DNA from: Deltaproteobacteria bacterium
GTDB taxonomy: Bacteria > Desulfobacterota > Desulfobacteria > Desulfobacterales > JAFDDL01
Direction of reading: 5' to 3'
DNA: 10,152 nucleotides
Assembly: GCA_019310865.1 (NCBI GenBank)
Contig: JAFDDL010000095.1
Location: forward strand, 1-10,152
The notes below the pieces were generated by a model. That model made no database searches. It was given only the letters and a program-made list of their open reading frames with translations, and was not told the origin of the DNA. Of the stretch, positions 1-6,053 are shown piece after piece. Numbering within the stretch: position 1 is the first letter of the stretch; each line of letters begins with the position of its first letter. Position numbers and translations under genes: made by a program.

Positions 1-283
1 TCAATGCCCGAACTGCATACTGCTCTTCGGGGTACATGCTGAGCATTAGAATGGGGAGTTTCGGCTTCTCAACCTGCAACTCTTTCAAGGTATCAATTCC
101 GCCTCGGCCGGGCATGGAAATGTCCAGGAGAATCAGATCCCAATCCGCTTTTCGAACCTGCTCCAGAACTTCCCGGCCATCCACCGCTTCCCCGGCAACA
201 ATCATGTCCGACGTATCCGCCACAATCTGTTTTAGGCCCTCACGGAATATGGCATGGTCATCCGCGATTAGTATCTTTATCAT
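1..283 (-). CDS. NarL/FixJ-type response regulator, receiver domain (C-terminus beyond the window)
   Basis: This is a cytoplasmic response regulator, probably a DNA-binding transcription factor phosphorylated by the kinase encoded just upstream. Translating the minus strand from the ATG at 283 gives 94 residues of a receiver domain that is still open at the left edge. It begins MIKILIADDHAIFREGL, which is typical of NarL/UhpA/FixJ regulators. The acidic pair is D8-D9, the phosphoacceptor is D54 in LILLDISMPG, and S82 lies in ILMLSMY. The conserved lysine and the expected LuxR-type helix-turn-helix would lie outside the window, so the output domain is inferred. An AAGGAG ribosome site (290-295 on the plus strand) sits 6 bases before the ATG. 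The start lies inside the kinase gene, with a 26-base overlap, so the two are probably translationally coupled. Targets are unknown; the divergent operon is the obvious candidate. Confidence 0.93.
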   Translation of the reverse strand, partial: MIKILIADDHAIFREGLKQIVADTSDMIVAGEAVDGREVLEQVRKADWDLILLDISMPGRGGIDTLKELQVEKPKLPILMLSMYPEEQYAVRAL

Positions 284-1592
284 CAATGTCTCCTTCCGGG
301 CCAACGGGGATGGACACCGCCACGATGGTCCCATTGTGGTTACCGCGGATGCTCAAGTTGCCGACAAGATAATGCACCCGTTCCCGCATTCCGATAATCC
401 CGAATGACTTGGGATTTAAAATCTCCTGCTCTTTAATTCCTTTCCCATTATCGCTGACACGCATCTCCAACCTTCCCCGATTTCTCCTGAGGATGATTTC
501 GACCTTCGTCGCGTTTGCGTGGCGTGTAATATTGGTGAGCGTCTCCTGAAATATGCGAAAAACTGCCGTAGATATCCCCTGGGGCAAAACCATCTCTTCA
601 GGATCCGATAGGATTTCACATTCAATAGCCGTCCGTTTTGAAAATTCTCCCGCCTCCCACTCTATGGCTGCCGAAAGGCCGAAGTCATCCAGCAATCCGG
701 GTCTCAATTCTGAACAAATCCTTCTCACGGATTGAACGGTCCTGTCGATAAGCTTTGACATGATGTTGGTCTTGTCAATCAGCGATTGTTTTTCCTCAGA
801 TAATCGGCGACGTAACCAGTGCACGTCCATTTTCAGGGCCGTCAATGCCTGGCCCAGCTCGTCGTGAATCTCGCGAGCGATGAGGGCCCTCTCTTCTTCC
901 CTGACAACCTGCAGATGCGACGTCAGGTCACGCAAGCGTTTGTGCGACTGCATGAGCGACTGCTCAGATTCTTTTCGTTCTGAAATATCTTTGAAATCTT
1001 CAACAATGCCAATGAGTTCTCCGTCAGGCCCCCGAAAGGGCGTCGCGGTAACGATGCAGGGAATTTTGACGCCGTCTTTTCGCACCTTTTCCGAGTCACA
1101 TTCCACGCGGTCCACATTACCGAGAATGCGGATCAATGGGCAGTCCTTCGTATGGCATAGCGGTCCCCAGAACACCTCATGGCATTTCTTGCCCACTGCT
1201 TCTCCCTTGGCAATGCCCGAAATCGCCGAAAACGTCTCGTTTACGCGAATCACATTGAAGTCCTTATCAACAACTCGCATGGCATCGGCCGCTGTATCAA
1301 AAATTTGCGTAAGCTCCATATTGGCGCGCATCGCTGCCCTTTCGGCACGCCAGCGGGCGGTAACAATCCATTGGGAATAAATCCCAAAGCCGATAAACAT
1401 GGCCACAATCGTCAAGCGCATCCAGACCTCATGGGGTTCAGGACTGAAAACCTGTTCAAAAAAGCCCACATCATGGAAAACGAGCACATGCACGGCCGCC
1501 TCTAACATCCAGAAGACTGCGCCAAGAGCAATTCCCATCAAAACAAATCGGGCATGCGGTAAATGGGGTTGATTCCTGAATACTTTTTGCAT
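258..1592 (-). CDS. Membrane PAS sensor histidine kinase, NarX/HisKA_3 type
   Basis: This 444-residue sensor kinase should autophosphorylate and pass phosphate to the overlapping response regulator. Two membrane segments (about 15-39 and 57-77) flank a short loop containing EPHEVWMRL, a module I associate with deltaproteobacterial sensors. A PAS domain follows (about 93-207), ending in the usual DISERK boundary. It carries C137, C146, H147, C151 and C165, which could bind a metal or cluster or sense redox state (inference). The HisKA_3 dimerisation region holds the phosphoacceptor H243 in AREIHDELGQAL. The ATPase domain shows an N-box near 347-361, the D381-N-G-K-G385 box and SFGIIGMRERV at 396-406. 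All catalytic boxes look intact. A GGAGAG ribosome site (1600-1605 on the plus strand) lies 7 bases before the ATG. The signal sensed is unknown. Confidence 0.95.
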   Translation of the reverse strand: MQKVFRNQPHLPHARFVLMGIALGAVFWMLEAAVHVLVFHDVGFFEQVFSPEPHEVWMRLTIVAMFIGFGIYSQWIVTARWRAERAAMRANMELTQIFDTAADAMRVVDKDFNVIRVNETFSAISGIAKGEAVGKKCHEVFWGPLCHTKDCPLIRILGNVDRVECDSEKVRKDGVKIPCIVTATPFRGPDGELIGIVEDFKDISERKESEQSLMQSHKRLRDLTSHLQVVREEERALIAREIHDELGQALTALKMDVHWLRRRLSEEKQSLIDKTNIMSKLIDRTVQSVRRICSELRPGLLDDFGLSAAIEWEAGEFSKRTAIECEILSDPEEMVLPQGISTAVFRIFQETLTNITRHANATKVEIILRRNRGRLEMRVSDNGKGIKEQEILNPKSFGIIGMRERVHYLVGNLSIRGNHNGTIVAVSIPVGPEGDIDDKDTNRG

Positions 1593-1766
1593 CGTACGAC
1601 TCTCCAGCTAATCTATGTCTGTAAACCATTTTAGAGGTCAACATCCTTTAATGTCCCACCCTACTTTATTACCTCCATTCCGTCAATTTACCAAATACAG
1701 TAAAAAGCGTTTTCCCGTTTCATTCTTGCTCACATTTTTATTTCAATTTAAGCCCTAATAAAACAA

Positions 1767-1781
1767 TATGTTATCAACATA
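1767..1781. promoter_or_regulatory. Inverted repeat overlapping an IHF-like motif
   Basis: TATGTT-ATC-AACATA is a perfect inverted repeat with 6-base arms and a 3-base centre, at about -61 to -47 from the predicted sigma-54 start. The overlapping sequence TATCAACATACTA (1772-1784) matches the IHF consensus WATCAANNNNTTR except at one position. It could be an IHF bending site, as often found upstream of sigma-54 promoters, or an operator for another protein. Both readings are inference from sequence alone. Confidence 0.35.
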
Positions 1782-1784
1782 CTA

Positions 1785-1798
1785 TCGAGAACCCTCGA
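1785..1798. promoter_or_regulatory. Short inverted repeat abutting the sigma-54 promoter
   Basis: TCGAG-AACC-CTCGA is a perfect inverted repeat with 5-base arms, ending 3 bases before the -24 element. A protein bound here would sit against sigma-54 RNA polymerase, so a modulatory or repressor site is conceivable. The arms are short and chance is not excluded. Confidence 0.25.
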
Positions 1799-1801
1799 CG
1801 C

Positions 1802-1817
1802 TGGTACGTCGCTTGCA
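1802..1817 (+). promoter_or_regulatory. Sigma-54 (RpoN) -24/-12 promoter
   Basis: TGGTACG-N4-TTGCA matches the sigma-54 consensus TGGCACG-N4-TTGCW at all but one position (T for C in the -24 element). The GG (1803-1804) and GC (1815-1816) doublets have the required spacing. Transcription should start near 1828 and run rightward, giving a leader of about 340 bases before the first gene of the envelope operon. Sigma-54 promoters need an AAA+ enhancer-binding activator. The NarL-type regulator encoded at the left edge is not of that class, so the direct activator is probably encoded elsewhere. Confidence 0.75.
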
Positions 1818-1868
1818 TTAATCTGGGTGACGACGTCTGAACCCCATTAATTAATTAACAGAATGGAA

Positions 1869-1902
1869 ATAAACCGCCGAAATACGTCTTTTGGCGGATT
1901 AT
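1869..1902 (+). other. Leader hairpin
   Basis: The arms CCGCCGAAA (1874-1882) and TTTTGGCGG (1889-1897) pair over 9 positions, with one G-U in RNA, around a 6-base TACGTC loop. Beyond one A-A mismatch the stem extends by four more pairs to 1869 and 1902. It lies about 40-75 bases after the predicted sigma-54 start. No T-run follows directly, so it is not a classic intrinsic terminator. It could stabilise the mRNA, act in attenuation, or be part of a small RNA. The structure is read from sequence; the role is unknown. Confidence 0.45.
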
Positions 1903-1975
1903 CTGTAACCGGTTTATTGATATTAAGTGATCATGCAGACTGTAGAAAAAACACCGTTTCCATATAAAAAAAAGC

Positions 1976-2002
1976 TTGACATGGCCGAGGGAATAATATA
2001 AA
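1976..2002 (+). promoter_or_regulatory. Sigma-70-like promoter with upstream A-tract
   Basis: A perfect TTGACA -35 box (1976-1981) is preceded by an A-tract (1965-1973) that could serve as an UP element. The best -10 is TATAAA (1997-2002) at a short 15-base spacing; TAAACA (1999-2004) at 17 bases is a poorer alternative. A TATAAT also occurs at 2025-2030 but lacks a matching -35. Transcripts would begin roughly 150 bases before the first operon gene and could give basal expression alongside the sigma-54 promoter. Confidence 0.45.
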
Positions 2003-2167
2003 CATCTAAACATATATACCATTTTATAATAATTCTTTTAAAAACAGTTGGTTATCGTTTATTTAAATCCAAGCTGTAAAAATAGTCGCGCCGGTCCCAG
2101 CTAAAAACGCTTTAACGTGGGTTATACTGATTGATAGTCGGCAACAGCCGTAGGAGATTAAAATCGG

Positions 2168-3061
2168 ATGATGAGACCGATAGTAAAATTTTTCCGTGAG
2201 CCCCTGGTGCATTTTATTGCGCTCGGGCTTCTCATCTTCTGCCTGAACGCATGGCTCGGAAACCCGGGCTCCGATAGCAATCCGGTGATTGAAGTCAGCG
2301 CCCCAAAGATAAAGCGCTTCAGTGAGATTTACCAGGCGAAGTGGCGGCGCGTGCCGACTTCGGAGGAAATGAACGCCCTTATTGAACAATATGTCCGCGA
2401 GGAGATCCTGTACCGGGAAGCGGTCGCCATGGGCCTTGATCAGAACGACACCATTGTCCGCCGGCGACTGGCCCAGAAAGTGGAATTTCTTTCCGAGGAT
2501 CTGGCGCCGGTCCCGGATCCGGATGATGCCGAATTGCAGCGCTTTTTGGAAAAAAATGCGCTGCGCTATCGGAAACCCACGCGCATCAGTTTTACGCACA
2601 TCTACTTCAGCCGGGCAAGGCGAGGCGTCGACACGGAACGTAGTACCCATTCGGTTCTCGATGCACTGAACCGACAGAGCAATCCCCCCGCCCGCGCGCC
2701 GGGACTGGGCGACCCCTTCATGCTGCAGCATGACTATGCGCTGCGCGGTCAACAGGAAATCACCGAGTTGTTCGGAAAAAGCTTTGCCTCGTCCGTGATG
2801 CAGCTTCCGCCGGGGTCTTGGCAGGGACCCGTTGCGTCGAGCTACGGCCTGCACCTGGTGCGGGTGAGCGAGCGGCAGGATGCACGGGATCCGTCGTTTG
2901 ACGAAGTACGCGCGGTGGTGCTTTCCGACTTCAAGCAGGCGCGGCGCCAGGAGATCAACCAGGCCTTTTATAAGCGGTTGCGGGATCGGTATCGTGTGGT
3001 AATCGATCCGGAAGTGTTCACGGCAGACCGCCCACAGGCCCTGGCAGAGGTGAGTCCATGA
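2168..3061 (+). CDS. Membrane-anchored parvulin-type peptidyl-prolyl isomerase
   Basis: This 297-residue protein is probably a periplasmic PpiC/SurA-like prolyl isomerase tethered to the inner membrane, helping exported proteins fold. One uncleaved-looking membrane segment (about 13-31) is followed by a helical region rich in charged residues (45-130) and a parvulin-like domain (about 137-235). Visible family features are ISFTHIYF with H144, LGDPF at 180-184, a GPV turn at 220-222 and SYGLHLVRV at 225-233. The GDPF form differs from the GD-L-G of SurA but fits my recollection of parvulins paired with HupE/UreJ genes. AGGAG (2152-2156) lies 11 bases before the ATG at 2168; a second ATG follows immediately at 2171. 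The stop overlaps the next start (ATGA), so the two proteins are translationally coupled and may work together. Catalytic activity is inferred. Confidence 0.85.
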   Translation: MMRPIVKFFREPLVHFIALGLLIFCLNAWLGNPGSDSNPVIEVSAPKIKRFSEIYQAKWRRVPTSEEMNALIEQYVREEILYREAVAMGLDQNDTIVRRRLAQKVEFLSEDLAPVPDPDDAELQRFLEKNALRYRKPTRISFTHIYFSRARRGVDTERSTHSVLDALNRQSNPPARAPGLGDPFMLQHDYALRGQQEITELFGKSFASSVMQLPPGSWQGPVASSYGLHLVRVSERQDARDPSFDEVRAVVLSDFKQARRQEINQAFYKRLRDRYRVVIDPEVFTADRPQALAEVSP

Positions 3062-4056
3062 GGCAACTGCTCATAATATCATCGCTTCTGGTGGTGATCT
3101 GCCTGCTTTCCGCCGGTGTATCGGCACATGAAATCCGGCCCGCCTACCTGCAGATGATCGAGAATCAGCCGGGCCGCTTCGAGATCCTGTGGAAGCAGCC
3201 GGTTCTGGCGGGAAGGATGCTTCGGATCCGACCGGTATTCCCCCATGGGTTTGAGGCGCTGACACCACCGGTCGTGAGCCGCACCGCAGGGGCCCGGGTC
3301 GAGCGCTGGCAGGTTCGCTATACCGGAGAGAACCTGATGGAAGCGCAAATCCGTATTGACGGGCTTGCCATGACCCTCATCGATGTGCTGGTGCGCATCG
3401 AGTTTTCAGGCGGCCCTGCCGTCTCAAAGATACTGCGCCCGGAATCTCCCACCTTTGTGCTGGGCGATAGCCGGGGCGGCACCTCCGTATCCGGCTATCT
3501 TCGGCTTGGAATCGAACACATCATCTTCGGTATCGATCACCTGCTGTTTGTCCTGGGACTTTTGCTGCTGTCCAAGCATCTGTGGTTGCTCTTAAAAACG
3601 ATCACCGCCTTCACGGTGGGCCATAGTATCTCGCTGGCCCTGGCCACCCTGGGGTTCTTGAGTGTGCCGGCAAAGCCGCTGGGGGCCACCATTGCCCTGA
3701 GCATCGTGTTTCTGGGATCCGAGCTCATCAAGGCGCGGCAGGGCGCCCAATCCCTCACCATCCGCAAACCATGGCTGGTTTCTTTCGCCTTCGGTATGCT
3801 CCACGGTCTGGGATTTGCCGGTGCACTGGTGGAGCTGGGACTCTCTCGATCGGCTATCCCCGCCGCACTTTTGTTTTTCAACGTCGGCGTTGAGATCGGT
3901 CAGTTTCTTTTTATCGCCGTCGCATTAATGCTCTTTGCTTCATTTCGGCAATTGGGGCTTCAACTTTCCCGCCGGGCCGAACCGATTCCCATCTATGCCA
4001 TGGGATCCGTGGCAGGGTTCTGGTTTGTCGGCCGGATGATGGATATGGTTTTTTAA
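3058..4056 (+). CDS. HupE/UreJ-type membrane protein (HupE_UreJ_2-like)
   Basis: This 332-residue inner-membrane protein resembles the longer HupE/UreJ-like family. Classical HupE/UreJ proteins are nickel permeases; the substrate of this branch is not established. A signal peptide ends in VSA, leaving HEIRPAYL at the mature N-terminus. An exported, beta-rich domain of about 120 residues follows (24-145), then about six membrane segments (roughly 150-171, 178-200, 206-224, 238-260, 265-293 and 310-328). Polar residues within the membrane part are typical metal-permease candidates: H154 and D160-H161 in EHIIFGIDHLLF, H189 in FTVGHS, E222, H249 in GMLHGLGF, N275 and E279. No hydrogenase or urease genes are nearby, so a role in those enzymes is unsupported here. 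The start overlaps the isomerase stop by 4 bases, with AGAGG at 3046-3050. Confidence 0.85.
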   Translation: MRQLLIISSLLVVICLLSAGVSAHEIRPAYLQMIENQPGRFEILWKQPVLAGRMLRIRPVFPHGFEALTPPVVSRTAGARVERWQVRYTGENLMEAQIRIDGLAMTLIDVLVRIEFSGGPAVSKILRPESPTFVLGDSRGGTSVSGYLRLGIEHIIFGIDHLLFVLGLLLLSKHLWLLLKTITAFTVGHSISLALATLGFLSVPAKPLGATIALSIVFLGSELIKARQGAQSLTIRKPWLVSFAFGMLHGLGFAGALVELGLSRSAIPAALLFFNVGVEIGQFLFIAVALMLFASFRQLGLQLSRRAEPIPIYAMGSVAGFWFVGRMMDMVF

Positions 4057-4117
4057 CAACAGATTTTGCATGAACGAAGTGCACAGGCAATTCACAAACA
4101 TCCCTCGGGATCAAGAA

Positions 4118-4125
4118 AAGGAGGT
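4118..4125 (+). promoter_or_regulatory. Strong ribosome binding site that fixes the DUF1302 start
   Basis: AAGGAGGT is a near-perfect Shine-Dalgarno sequence 3 bases before the ATG at 4129. The reading frame is open further upstream to a TTG at 4066, but that start lacks a comparable site and would put 21 polar residues ahead of the signal peptide. A tight hairpin, ATCC-CTCG-GGAT (4100-4111), lies just upstream. Confidence 0.8.
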
Positions 4126-4128
4126 CTT

Positions 4129-6033
4129 ATGCAAGGCAAATTTAGGTACGAAACCCGCTGTTGGTCAATGCTGTCAACGGTATTAATCGCCCTGTTCGTT
4201 TTGTCACTTGGGACGACTGCGAATGCGTTCCAACTCTACGAGAAGGACGCCCTGACGGTGAACCTGGACACCACCGTATCGCTGGGCGCCAAGTGGCGCG
4301 TCCAGGACCGCGACATGGACTTTATTCATCTGGCCCATGGCGGCACCAAGGACAGCTCAAACGGTGACAACGGAAACCTGAACTTTGACACCGGCCTGAT
4401 CAGCAGCGCCGCAAAGGTTACCGCTGACCTGGAGATTCGAAGCGATTCTTTCGGCGCATTTTTTCGCGGCAAGGCCTTTTACGACTGGTTCATCATGAAT
4501 GAAGACCGGGAGTACGTGGAGCTCGGAGACCAAGCCGAAGACCAGGCAGGCCAGGACGTCAAACTTCTGGATGCCTATGTGTGGGTCGCCCACGACTTTG
4601 GTGAGGTGCCGGTAACTTTGCGGGCAGGTGATCAGGTGATCAACTGGGGCGAGTCCACCTTTGTCCGAAACGGCATCAACGCCATCAATCCCATCGATGC
4701 CGGCGCGTTGCGGGTCCCCGGTTCGGAGATTCGTGAAGGGCTTTTGCCCGTGGGCATGGTCTGGGCGACCTTTGCGCCCACCATCAACACCAGCATCGAG
4801 GCCCTCTATCTCTACCAGTGGGAGCAAACGAAACCGGATGCCAGCGGCACCTATTTTTCCGGCAACGACTGGGCCACCCCCGATGGATTCAAGGTATTAA
4901 ATGAGCCCTTTCCCGATAATATGGATGCGTCGGTGGACGATACGTTCATGGCCATCCCAAGGGGTAAGTCAAAAACAGCGGATGACCAGGGCCAGTGGGG
5001 CATGGCCTTTCGGGTCTATGTGCCGGCACTGAATGATACGGAGTTCGGATTTTTCTACCTTAACTATCACAGCCGGATACCGGTCGTCAGTTCCATCACC
5101 GGCACCATTGCCGGCGCCATGACCTCCGGTGCAATCGCCGGGGCGGCCCAGCCCATTATGGTGGCCACGGGAACCGCCCTGGCCATGGGCGCCGGTATGA
5201 ACAGCGCCATTGCAGCCGGCACCGCCGCCGGTGTCGCCGCAGGCGCACCCCAGGCGGCATCCCAGCAAATTGCAGGCGCCTTTGTCCAAGGTGGCCAGGC
5301 CCTGGCAACCCAGGCCACAAAGGCCTACTCACTGGATGCTTACCTGCGAACCACCAATTATATCACCGAGTACCCGGAGGACATCCAGCTCCTGGGCGTG
5401 AGCTTCAGCACCCAGGCTTTGGGATGGTCGCTGCGAGGCGAGGTTTCCCACCGACTGGACGTTCCGTACCAGATAACGGACACTCAGCTGCTGACGGCGG
5501 CAGTGGGGGCAATCAATCCCAAGGCGGCGAATAACAACCAGATCGGCAACTATCTGGGCCAGTTTGAAACCTCCTTCAACGGTTACATCCTCAGCGACGT
5601 TACCCAGGCCCAGCTGACGTTAACGAAAAAGCTGCGACCCATTCTGGGAACGGACGGGGGAATTTTCGCAGTGGAAGCGGCCTATAATTACGCCCACGAT
5701 CTTCCGGACGACATCGACCTGAAGGCCCCGAACGACAATCTTCCGGATGATGCGTCCTGGGGATACCGGGCGCGGTTGAATGTCAACTTTTTCAACGCCA
5801 TCGGGCAAATAAACCTGACACCTCGAATTGCCTGGAATCACGATGTGCACGGCATCGGTCCGGCGCCCGGCCGATCATTCATAAAGGATCGAAAGGCCAT
5901 CACCTTTGGCTTGAAGGCAACTTACCAGAGTTGGGTGGCCAATTTGAGCTACACCAACTTTTTCGGCGCCGGTGTAGACAATAGCAAAAACGACCGGGAT
6001 TTTGTCGGTCTTAGTGTTAAATATTCTTTCTAA
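4129..6033 (+). CDS. DUF1302 family outer-membrane beta-barrel protein
   Basis: This 634-residue protein is probably an outer-membrane channel or surface protein. A signal peptide (about 1-33, ending ANA) precedes a mature protein built of alternating amphipathic strands. Family hallmarks include GDQVINWGESTF and GINAINPID at 167-190, YHSRIPV just before residue 321, and TEYPEDIQLLGVSFST from 413. It ends VGLSVKYSF with a C-terminal phenylalanine, the usual beta-signal for outer-membrane insertion. A stretch of almost 80 residues (321-398) is alanine/glycine-rich and nearly uncharged, and is described separately. The gene follows the HupE-like gene after 72 bases and precedes the DUF1329 gene by 20. 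DUF1302/DUF1329 pairs recur in proteobacteria, and I recall pseudomonad mutant data linking them to long-chain ester use, but I cannot verify that here. A role in passage of hydrophobic compounds is inference. Confidence 0.9.
   Translation: MQGKFRYETRCWSMLSTVLIALFVLSLGTTANAFQLYEKDALTVNLDTTVSLGAKWRVQDRDMDFIHLAHGGTKDSSNGDNGNLNFDTGLISSAAKVTADLEIRSDSFGAFFRGKAFYDWFIMNEDREYVELGDQAEDQAGQDVKLLDAYVWVAHDFGEVPVTLRAGDQVINWGESTFVRNGINAINPIDAGALRVPGSEIREGLLPVGMVWATFAPTINTSIEALYLYQWEQTKPDASGTYFSGNDWATPDGFKVLNEPFPDNMDASVDDTFMAIPRGKSKTADDQGQWGMAFRVYVPALNDTEFGFFYLNYHSRIPVVSSITGTIAGAMTSGAIAGAAQPIMVATGTALAMGAGMNSAIAAGTAAGVAAGAPQAASQQIAGAFVQGGQALATQATKAYSLDAYLRTTNYITEYPEDIQLLGVSFSTQALGWSLRGEVSHRLDVPYQITDTQLLTAAVGAINPKAANNNQIGNYLGQFETSFNGYILSDVTQAQLTLTKKLRPILGTDGGIFAVEAAYNYAHDLPDDIDLKAPNDNLPDDASWGYRARLNVNFFNAIGQINLTPRIAWNHDVHGIGPAPGRSFIKDRKAITFGLKATYQSWVANLSYTNFFGAGVDNSKNDRDFVGLSVKYSF
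5089..5322 (+). other. Alanine/glycine-rich uncharged segment within the DUF1302 protein
   Basis: Residues 321-398 are dominated by A, G, T, S, M and Q, with patterns such as GTIAGAM, AGAAQP and AAGTAAGVAAGAP. There is no D, E, R or H, and the only charge is K398 at the end. The flanks (YHSRIPV before, TEYPEDI after) are conserved-looking barrel sequence, so this is an internal loop or plug rather than a frameshift. It could be a hydrophobic extracellular loop, a pore plug or a membrane-associated helical hairpin. Confidence 0.7.
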
Positions 6034-6039
6034 ACGTGA

Positions 6040-6045
6040 AGGGAG
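6040..6045 (+). promoter_or_regulatory. Ribosome binding site that fixes the DUF1329 start
   Basis: AGGGAG sits 8 bases before the ATG at 6054. The frame also opens at a GTG at 6036, but that codon lies upstream of the ribosome site itself and has none of its own, so the ATG is preferred. It yields a normal signal peptide beginning MRIKTIL. Confidence 0.75.
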
Positions 6046-6053
6046 TGAATCCA

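Larger units (their letters stand above)
1593..2167. other. Divergent AT-rich intergenic control region
   Basis: This 575-base stretch separates the two-component genes (leftward) from the six-gene operon (rightward) and is much more AT-rich than the genes around it. No convincing protein gene was found. For the rightward operon it contains a sigma-54 promoter, two inverted repeats directly upstream of it, a leader hairpin, an A-tract and a sigma-70-like promoter, each listed separately. A weak dyad, TTTAC-N8-GTAAA (1687-1704), lies about 125-140 bases upstream of the predicted sigma-54 start, a usual distance for an enhancer-binding protein, but it is too short to call. For the leftward kinase, TTGAC-like -35 boxes occur (minus strand at 1636-1641 and 1681-1686) without a good -10, so no promoter is called. 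A small GC hairpin (CGGC-AACA-GCCG, 2139-2150) abuts the ribosome site of the first operon gene. Confidence 0.8.

Noticed and set aside
36..407. Plus-strand open frame of 123 codons over the regulator/kinase overlap
   Set aside because: It is antisense to two well-supported genes with intact motifs, has no clear ribosome site, and encodes a protein with no recognisable fold.
880..1380. Plus-strand open frame of 166 codons inside the kinase gene
   Set aside because: Antisense to the PAS and HisKA_3 regions; its composition (Ser/Arg-rich) is typical of a shadow of GC-rich coding sequence.
1869..1902. Intrinsic terminator
   Set aside because: The stem is good but no run of T follows on the plus strand, so it is described only as a hairpin.
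1863..1967. Possible 34-codon leader peptide on the plus strand, starting at the ATG at 1863
   Set aside because: No Shine-Dalgarno sequence precedes it, its start lies at the base of the leader hairpin, and the peptide shows no attenuation-like codon run.
2063..2854. Minus-strand open frame of 263 codons opposite the prolyl isomerase
   Set aside because: It overlaps the isomerase, whose motifs, ribosome site and coupling to the next gene are clear, and runs into AT-rich control DNA; no domain is recognisable.
4100..4111. Hairpin ATCC-CTCG-GGAT before the DUF1302 gene as a terminator or processing site
   Set aside because: The stem is only 4-5 pairs with a tiny loop and lies next to the ribosome site; too short to call as a functional element.
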